Assembly: GCA_965221135.1 (NCBI GenBank)
Contig: CBDCRZ010000003.1
Coordinates: forward strand, 186,001-250,000
Direction: 5' to 3'
Length of the DNA stretch: 64,000 nucleotides
Source: Sansalvadorimonas sp965221135
GTDB lineage: Bacteria > Pseudomonadota > Gammaproteobacteria > Pseudomonadales > Endozoicomonadaceae
Both the position numbers and the translations under genes were made by a program. Below the pieces are notes generated by a model. That model did no database searches and was not told where the DNA came from. It saw only the letters and a program-made list of their open reading frames with translations. Positions 59,406 to 64,000 of the stretch are shown here, piece after piece (within the stretch, counting starts at the first letter, position 1; every line of letters begins with the position of its first letter).

Positions 59406-59738
59406 ATGTCTGAAGATGTTATGGAGCAGATAAAGCAGCAGGTAGAAGGAAATCCGGTACTGCTGTTTATGAAGGGTTCTCCCCGTCTGCCTCAGTGTGG
59501 TTTCTCTTCCCGCGCTGTGCAGATTCTGTCTGCCTGTGGTGAACGTTTTGCTTATGTTGATGTTCTGGCACACCCGGAAATCCGCACCAACCTGCCCAAG
59601 TATGCTAACTGGCCGACTTTCCCACAGTTGTGGATTGGTGGTGAGCTGGTGGGCGGTAGTGACATTCTCAGCGACCTGTATGAACAGGGCGAACTGCAGA
59701 AAATGATTCAAGCGGCTGTGGGCAGTGCGGAAGCCTGA
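59406..59738 (+). CDS. grxD: Monothiol glutaredoxin Grx4
   Basis: 110 residues. The CGFS active site is in RLPQCGFSSRAVQIL (near 31), with glutathione-binding WPTFPQLWIGGELVGGSDI. Monothiol glutaredoxins bind and transfer 2Fe-2S clusters and work with BolA in iron homeostasis. AAGGTGG lies five bases before the ATG. The bacterioferritin gene is downstream on the opposite strand. Confidence 0.97.
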   Translation: MSEDVMEQIKQQVEGNPVLLFMKGSPRLPQCGFSSRAVQILSACGERFAYVDVLAHPEIRTNLPKYANWPTFPQLWIGGELVGGSDILSDLYEQGELQKMIQAAVGSAEA

Positions 59739-59764
59739 TCCCTCAGAGTAAAGCGCTTTTCATG

Positions 59765-59796
59765 AAAGCCGGTGACCTTGGTCACCGGCTTTTTTG
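59765..59796 (+). terminator. Intrinsic terminator of grxD
   Basis: Stem AAAGCCGGTGACC / GGTCACCGGCTTT with a TT loop and a T-run. Confidence 0.95.
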
Positions 59797-59840
59797 TTTT
59801 TAAGCTGTTTGTTTTTAAGCTGTTTGTAGCTAAGCCATTT
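59796..59840 (+). repeat. 15-bp tandem repeat
   Basis: Two perfect copies of GTTTTTAAGCTGTTT (59796-59825) and a degenerate third (59826-59840), between the grxD terminator and bfr. Non-coding. Confidence 0.85.
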
Positions 59841-59861
59841 TTGTCCTTAAACCGATTGTTG

Positions 59862-60326
59862 TTAGATCATTGTCTGCTGGTAGTTCTGGATACCGATCTT
59901 ATCTATTAGTGTCAGTTGGGTTTCCAGCCATTCGATGTGTTCATCTTCTGCGGCCAGAATTTTCTCCAGCAGTTCACGGCTGACAAAGTCACTGTGTTTT
60001 TCACAGCAGGTGATACCTTCTTTCAGGATGGGTACGGCTTCCTGCTCCTGTTGTATGTCGAATTTGAGTATTTCTTCTGTTGTCTTGCCGATGTGGATCC
60101 TGCCCAAAGACTGAACATTGGGTGGGCCAGAAAGACGCAAAATCCGCTTGATCAGCCAGTCGGCATGAATCATTTCATCTATGGACTCTTTGTAGATTGT
60201 GTCGCCCAGAGTATTGAGACCGAATTCCTGTAAGGTTCGGGCATGGAGAAAGTACTGGTTGATAGCAACCAGTTCATTGCCCAGGGCGGTGTTCAGGAAT
60301 TTAATGACATCAGGATGTCCTTTCAT
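59862..60326 (-). CDS. bfr: Bacterioferritin
   Basis: 154 residues from the ATG at 60326 (GAGG six bases upstream), giving the usual MKGHPDVIKFLN start. Ferroxidase ligands are conserved in GNELVAINQYFLHA, ESIDEMIHADW and AEDEHIEWLE; the Met of SIDEMIHAD is the haem ligand. It oxidises Fe2+ and stores iron as a ferric core. Convergent with grxD and divergent from the peroxiredoxin, an iron/oxidant-defence grouping. Confidence 0.97.
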   Translation of the reverse strand: MKGHPDVIKFLNTALGNELVAINQYFLHARTLQEFGLNTLGDTIYKESIDEMIHADWLIKRILRLSGPPNVQSLGRIHIGKTTEEILKFDIQQEQEAVPILKEGITCCEKHSDFVSRELLEKILAAEDEHIEWLETQLTLIDKIGIQNYQQTMI

Positions 60327-60624
60327 AACGTACCTCATCATTGAAGACGCCTTTATTTTTGGCGTCTTTATTCACGGCGCAGTAAGTATGGTTGCCCCTG
60401 ACGAAATCACCAACATCACAAATGTATGGCAAAGTGACGGTTTCTTAATAGGCAATGCCTATTGCCTTCCTATAAAAAATTCATGGATAAATGCTCTCTT
60501 TCAAGTGGGCGAGCCGAAAATCACCGTGTATGATGTACGGGTTTTCAAGACACCTGCCTTCGGTTTGTATCAAGGTAAGGCCGGGTGGGTATTCATCCAA
60601 GACTGAATGAAATGGAGATAGACA
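60327..60624. other. bfr-peroxiredoxin divergent control region
   Basis: 298 bases. It contains the OxyR-like half-site at 60448-60462 and AT-rich sequence that should hold both promoters. Frames across it are not supported as genes. Confidence 0.55.
60447..60463. promoter_or_regulatory. OxyR-like operator half-site
   Basis: AATAGGCA-A-TGCCTATT is a perfect 17-base palindrome containing ATAG-N7-CTAT, the OxyR half-site pattern. The adjoining half (CTAT seven bases on) is degenerate. It lies 162 bases before the peroxiredoxin start, in the gap shared with bfr. Confidence 0.5.
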
Positions 60625-61227
60625 ATGGCTGTTCTCGTAGGTAAGCAAGCACCTGACTTTACTGTACCGGCTGTTCTGGCTGATGGAAGCATAGTTGATG
60701 AATTCAATCTTTCTGAAACCATCAAGGGGCAATATGGTCTGATCTTCTTCTACCCTCTGGACTTCACTTTCGTATGTCCTTCTGAGCTGATCGCTCTGGA
60801 TCATCGTATGGATCAGTTCAAAGAGAAGGGTGTTGAGGTTGTTGGTGTTTCTATTGATTCTCACTTCACTCACAACGCATGGCGTAACACCCCTGTAGAT
60901 CAGGGTGGTATTGGCCAGGTTAAGTACACTCTGGCTGCAGATATGACTCACGAAATCTGCAAGTCTTACGACGTTGAATCTGAAGGCGGCGTAGCTTTCC
61001 GTGGCGCATTCCTGATCGACAAGAACGGCGTTGTACGTTCCCAGATCGTTAACGACCTGCCACTGGGTCGTAACATGGACGAGCTGCTGCGTCTGGTTGA
61101 CGCTCTGCAGTTCCACGAAGAGCACGGCGAAGTTTGCCCGGCTGGTTGGACCAAGGGTGATAAAGGCATGAACGCCAACCCTGAAGGTGTTGCTGCTTAC
61201 CTGGCGGACAACGCTGACGAGCTGTAA
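60625..61227 (+). CDS. Typical 2-Cys peroxiredoxin
   Basis: 200 residues. The peroxidatic Cys51 is in DFTFVCPSE and the resolving Cys in HGEVCPAGW (~172). The GGVAFRGAFLID segment and a C-terminal YLADNADEL are present, as in AhpC/Prx1-type decamers. It reduces hydrogen peroxide and organic peroxides in the cytosol. No AhpF gene is adjacent, so thioredoxin is the more likely reductant. GGAG stands seven bases before the ATG. Confidence 0.96.
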   Translation: MAVLVGKQAPDFTVPAVLADGSIVDEFNLSETIKGQYGLIFFYPLDFTFVCPSELIALDHRMDQFKEKGVEVVGVSIDSHFTHNAWRNTPVDQGGIGQVKYTLAADMTHEICKSYDVESEGGVAFRGAFLIDKNGVVRSQIVNDLPLGRNMDELLRLVDALQFHEEHGEVCPAGWTKGDKGMNANPEGVAAYLADNADEL

Positions 61228-61256
61228 TTTCTTCCCCTTTCGGGTTGGAATAAGAG

Positions 61257-61284
61257 AGGCTGCCTTCGGGCAGCCTTTTCTGTT
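61257..61284 (+). terminator. Intrinsic terminator of the peroxiredoxin gene
   Basis: Stem AGGCTGCC / GGCAGCCT with a TTCG tetraloop, followed by TTTCTGTTT. Confidence 0.9.
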
Positions 61285-61424
61285 TATGGCTTGAGTTTTT
61301 GTTTGTGAGCGCTTTTTCCTGATCGTTGTTGATTAGTCGCCTCTTGGCAATCATTGTCAGGCAGTCGTATAGTTCATCCATAATCGCTCCCCCCCCCAAT
61401 TCACTTTTTTCGGGTTGACTCACT

Positions 61425-61868
61425 ATGCCTCTGGATACTTTTTCTCTTGATGCGCGACTGGCATCTGATTGTCTGGTGATTGGAGACTTTCCCCTGACCC
61501 GTATGCTGTTGATGAATAATGCCAGCTATCCTTGGGTCATTCTGGTGCCCCGTCAGCATGGAATGGAAGAGATCTTCCAGCTGACAGAGGCTGACCAGCA
61601 GCAGTTACTGAAAGAGGCCGCTTATGTTGCCGAGAAGCTCAAGGATGTTTTCAGTGCGGATAAAATGAATGTCGGTGCTCTTGGGAATATTGTTCGCCAG
61701 CTGCATATGCATATTGTGGTGCGCAAGGAAGGTGATCCGGCCTGGCCTGGGCCTGTGTGGGGGCACGGTGAAGCGGTTCCCTATACCGATACGCAGGTAC
61801 AGGATATTCAAAAGCGTTTGAGAACAGTATTCACAACCTGGTTGAAGCCCGTCGGACAGGAGCAGTAG
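61425..61868 (+). CDS. HIT-family hydrolase
   Basis: 147 residues of the histidine-triad fold: LILVPRQH-like VILVPRQHGMEEI and GALGNIVRQLHMHIVVR. In the HIT motif HxHxHxx the first position here is Gln (QLHMHIV), as in one proteobacterial HIT branch, while the two remaining His include the catalytic one. Members hydrolyse dinucleoside polyphosphates or nucleotide phosphoramidates. SlyX follows 10 bases later, so the pair is probably one operon. Confidence 0.9.
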   Translation: MPLDTFSLDARLASDCLVIGDFPLTRMLLMNNASYPWVILVPRQHGMEEIFQLTEADQQQLLKEAAYVAEKLKDVFSADKMNVGALGNIVRQLHMHIVVRKEGDPAWPGPVWGHGEAVPYTDTQVQDIQKRLRTVFTTWLKPVGQEQ

Positions 61869-61878
61869 GAGCAGTAAA

Positions 61879-62091
61879 ATGAATGATGATCTTCTGGAGT
61901 TACAGACCCAGCTCAGCTATCAAGATGATGTTGTGCAGCAGCTCAATGAAGTGGTAACCCGTCAGCAAGGTGAAATTGACCTGATGCGTCGAGAGATGGA
62001 TATCATCAAGGCTCGAATGAAAGAGTTAATCAGTACTCAGGGTGATGGCAATGAAACCGTTGCTGTGGATGTTCCACCACCCCATTACTGA
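61879..62091 (+). CDS. slyX: SlyX protein
   Basis: 70 residues. An N-terminal coiled coil (DDLLELQTQLSYQDDVVQQL, continuing to about 50) ends in the SlyX signature PPPHY. Function unknown; small cytosolic coiled-coil protein widespread in gammaproteobacteria. AGGAG is seven bases before the ATG. Confidence 0.95.
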   Translation: MNDDLLELQTQLSYQDDVVQQLNEVVTRQQGEIDLMRREMDIIKARMKELISTQGDGNETVAVDVPPPHY

Positions 62092-62124
62092 GGTTCCCTA
62101 TCAGGGTTTTAATTCTGAACATAA

Positions 62125-62156
62125 AAAGACCCGGCCAGTGCCGGGTCTTTTTTTTC
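62125..62156 (+). terminator. Intrinsic terminator after slyX
   Basis: Stem AAAGACCCGGC / GCCGGGTCTTT with a CAGT loop and eight or more T. Confidence 0.95.
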
Positions 62157-62195
62157 TAACCGCTGGTTGTGACAGGGCTTGAAGGAGGTTTGCCG

Positions 62196-62852
62196 TTAGC
62201 GGCGGGTGGACGCTACATCTTCCGCCTGCAGGCCTTTGTCTTTCTCTGCAACAACAAACTCAACACGCTGGCCTTCACTCAGGGTGCGGTGGCCTTCACC
62301 GCGGATCGCGCGATAGTGAACAAAAATATCGTCGCCGGAATCGCGGGTGATAAAGCCGAAGCCTTTGGAGACATTAAACCACTTCACCGTTCCGGTTTCC
62401 CGGCCATCTTCCAGAGGGCCGTCCGGTACAGCGGGTGCAGATGTTTGTGGGTTCAGGCGATGCAGGTTACACAGGGTGTGCAGTGCAAGGCCGGCAATCA
62501 GCAGACTGACTGTGATCAGTGCTGCGTCAGCGGTGGCCGGGTTGTAAGACAGACGGGCAAAGGCATTCGCTGCGCCCAGAATGCCAGCAAGAAACACCAG
62601 AACGGTAGCCAGGCCTTGCGTTGTCCGGCGGCCACCAGAGAGCGTGCCCTGATAGAAGCCTGAAAGCAGGTTGGCGGCCGCTGTGGCCAGAAGGATCAGA
62701 AATGCAGGATCCTGAGTGTAATAGCTGGCAGCAGGAACTACAGGGTATGCCGCAGGGTAGAGTGCTGGCATAACTGCTGGAGCCGCCAGAAACAGACCGG
62801 CAAGGATCAGGCCGGAAAGCAGTTGGAGGTATTTTAAGGTTTTCAAATACAT
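62196..62852 (-). CDS. Membrane protein with C-terminal cold-shock domain
   Basis: 218 residues from the ATG at 62852 (GGACAGGAC upstream); the frame is open further back but without family-like sequence. A hydrophobic N-terminal region (LQLLSGLILAGLFLAAPAVM) and two or three more membrane segments (FLILLATAAANLLSGF, TVLVFLAGILGAANAFA, AALITVSLLIAGLALH) occupy residues ~8-140. A complete cold-shock domain follows (~155-215), with RNP1 KGFGFI and RNP2-like DIFVHY. Cold-shock domains bind single-stranded RNA/DNA; tethering one to the membrane is unusual, and the consequence is not known. Confidence 0.88.
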   Translation of the reverse strand: MYLKTLKYLQLLSGLILAGLFLAAPAVMPALYPAAYPVVPAASYYTQDPAFLILLATAAANLLSGFYQGTLSGGRRTTQGLATVLVFLAGILGAANAFARLSYNPATADAALITVSLLIAGLALHTLCNLHRLNPQTSAPAVPDGPLEDGRETGTVKWFNVSKGFGFITRDSGDDIFVHYRAIRGEGHRTLSEGQRVEFVVAEKDKGLQAEDVASTRR

Positions 62853-63280
62853 GTCCTGTCCGTAATTACATAAATGTTGTTGGAATTGTTGATTGATGCA
62901 TAGGACTGCAAGACTAATGTAACGCGAATATGGTACATCACTCAATCTTCCTGTTAGCAAACTGCTGCGATAAATCATAAAAAATACTTTAAACCGCAAA
63001 AATAGGTTAAAAAATGCTCGCAAGCCGAAAAACCGTGGTTTATATTGGTTTTGTACCGGTTATGATTTTTGTCTATAGATAGAAAGACAACAGGATAAAA
63101 AGCATAACCGGTAACTGGAAGATGCACCCGTTAAGCCTGTAAATACCAAAAGTGGTTATACAAAGTTATACGCAGAGTTGTATTTTTTAGAGTGTGTAGT
63201 TTTGTAAAAGGGAGTAGGAAGTCGACAGGGGAGACAGGGACGCTCGTTACTGTTTAGAAGACATGTCCGGAGATGACATA
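62853..63280. other. Divergent region between the cold-shock-domain and HU genes
   Basis: 428 bases, AT-rich, no gene. It contains the nested inverted repeat at 63055-63112 and must carry both promoters. A repeated GTTATAC (near 63156 and 63165) was noted. Confidence 0.55.
63055..63112. repeat. Nested inverted repeat
   Basis: Outer arms ACCGGTTATG (63055-63064) and CATAACCGGT (63103-63112) are perfectly complementary. Inside, TTGTCT (63069) pairs with AGACAA (63085-63090), and A/T-rich segments partly pair. No T-run follows. Confidence 0.8.
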
Positions 63281-63613
63281 ATGCCTGCACCAGCAATCAA
63301 GGATAAATACACCAAGACCCAGATTCTTACTGAGATCGCTGAGAATACTGGATTGAACAGAAAGGATGTCAGTAACGTTCTGGAAGAACTCACTGAACTG
63401 GTTGAGCGACATATTAAAAAGCGTGGTTGTGGTGAATTTACCATTCCTGGCCTTTTAAAAATTGTTACCAAGAAAAAGCCTGCCCAGAAAGCCCGTAAAA
63501 ATGTACCCAATCCATTCCGTCCGGGTGAATTAATGGATGTAGCTGCCAAACCTGCTTCTATTCAGGTGAAGGTGCGTCCTCTGAAAAAATTGAAGGACTT
63601 TGCTTCCTCCTGA
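63281..63613 (+). CDS. HU-family DNA-binding protein
   Basis: 110 residues from the ATG at 63281 (GGAG eight bases upstream); the ATG at 63263 is a less likely start. The HU fold begins KYTKTQILTEIAENTGL, with the DNA-contacting arm ARKNVPNPFRPGELMDVAAKPAS. The arm and KCGEFTIPGLLKIVTKKK-like body differ from classical hupA/hupB proteins, and the protein is ~20 residues longer. It is closer to the proteobacterial HU-like group with RPGE instead of RNPQTG. Role: DNA bending or nucleoid compaction. Confidence 0.88.
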   Translation: MPAPAIKDKYTKTQILTEIAENTGLNRKDVSNVLEELTELVERHIKKRGCGEFTIPGLLKIVTKKKPAQKARKNVPNPFRPGELMDVAAKPASIQVKVRPLKKLKDFASS

Positions 63614-64000
63614 TGTATCGATCTGGTCTGGCCTCACTGTTTATTAATAAGTCAATTGCCATTTGGTGATGATTTAATAGCAGTGTGGGCTGGCCTGTTT
63701 CTTTGTTCTCACATCTTACGTTCCGCATCTCACATCTCACATACCCTGTCTCGAGCCTGATAATAAAGCTGTCACTCAGAGCTGTTTGCCTAAATAAATA
63801 ATCGTCAATGTCAGCGGTCGCCACAGGTTCGTCTCTGAAAATGGGCGTAAATGAAACTAAATGGGCGTAAATCCAACTAAAGGAATAGGCGTTAACGCGC
63901 TCTTGCATAGCGGCGATGTGAGGATGCTCGGGAGGGCTGGCTGTCCTTCTGCAAAGTCGACGGCGATGTACGTATTGGTCGACAGGCTAACCGTAAAAAA
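63614..64000. other. Right-hand end of the window
   Basis: 387 bases with no supported gene. It includes a short stretch of repeated TCACATCT/TCTCACAT words (63708-63740), a 20-bp tandem repeat (63841-63880), and a GC-richer terminal part whose frames have no start codon inside the window. Confidence 0.5.
63841..63880. repeat. 20-bp tandem repeat
   Basis: Two adjacent units beginning ATGGGCGTAAAT and ending AACTAA, identical at 18 of 20 positions. Non-coding. Confidence 0.9.

Noticed and set aside
63905..64000. Possible gene start at the right edge
   Set aside because: The best frame (peptide with WLSFCKVDGDVRIGRQANRKK-like sequence) has an upstream stop and no start codon within the window.

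Overview
The window is chromosomal DNA of a gammaproteobacterium. Gene order in the first 18 kb (nadB | rpoE-rseABC-mucD | lepA-lepB-DUF4845-rnc-era-recO-pdxJ-acpS) is the arrangement known from Pseudomonas/Oceanospirillales-type bacteria. The combination of fumarate reductase, many large secreted proteins of unknown function, an ankyrin protein, a CotH-type protein and a RING-like zinc protein would fit an animal-associated marine genus such as Endozoicomonas. That genus call is an inference from gene content and was not checked by any search.

Layout. 1-2.5 kb: end of a fumarate reductase operon (frdB partial, frdC, frdD), followed by a fumarate-forming lyase that carries a signal peptide. 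2.6-6.2 kb: ygfZ, sdhE-ygfX and nadB. 6.5-11.4 kb: the envelope-stress sigma-E operon, with a sigma-E-type promoter in front. 11.6-18.5 kb: tightly packed translation, secretion, RNA processing, DNA repair and cofactor genes, several joined by 4-base start/stop overlaps. 18.5-21 kb: rdgC and a secreted alpha/beta hydrolase. 21.5-23 kb: an array of 11 tRNA genes made only of tRNA-Val(UAC) and tRNA-Asp(GUC). 23-26.2 kb: a small secreted unknown protein and the periplasmic protease Prc.

26.4-36.5 kb is the most accessory-looking stretch. It holds two tandem paralogues of unknown function, a secreted CotH-kinase-like protein, a decayed IS5-type transposase, the aminopeptidase ApeB, and two secreted unknown proteins, one ending in a RING-like cysteine/histidine cluster. 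36.6-44.7 kb returns to core functions on the minus strand: rhlB, pyrBI with an attenuator and a leader reading frame coupled to pyrB, and nrdA-nrdB-yfaE with a pair of NrdR-type boxes and a 44-bp perfect palindrome upstream. 45.5-50.8 kb: a two-component pair, glpD and a LoiP-type lipoprotease. 50.8-52.8 kb: an HNH protein and an ankyrin protein whose gene is bracketed by related 70-bp direct repeats. 52.9-59.3 kb: an ABC ATPase, argD-type aminotransferase and a 1287-residue unknown protein. 59.4-63.6 kb: iron and redox genes (grxD, bfr, a 2-Cys peroxiredoxin), a HIT protein, slyX, a membrane-anchored cold-shock-domain protein and an HU-family protein.

Three copies of a ~115-bp long-palindrome repeat sit between convergent gene pairs (18.6, 36.5 and 48.0 kb). 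Their stem substitutions covary, which makes this the clearest unexplained DNA structure in the window. No CRISPR array, prophage, rRNA gene or replication origin was seen.
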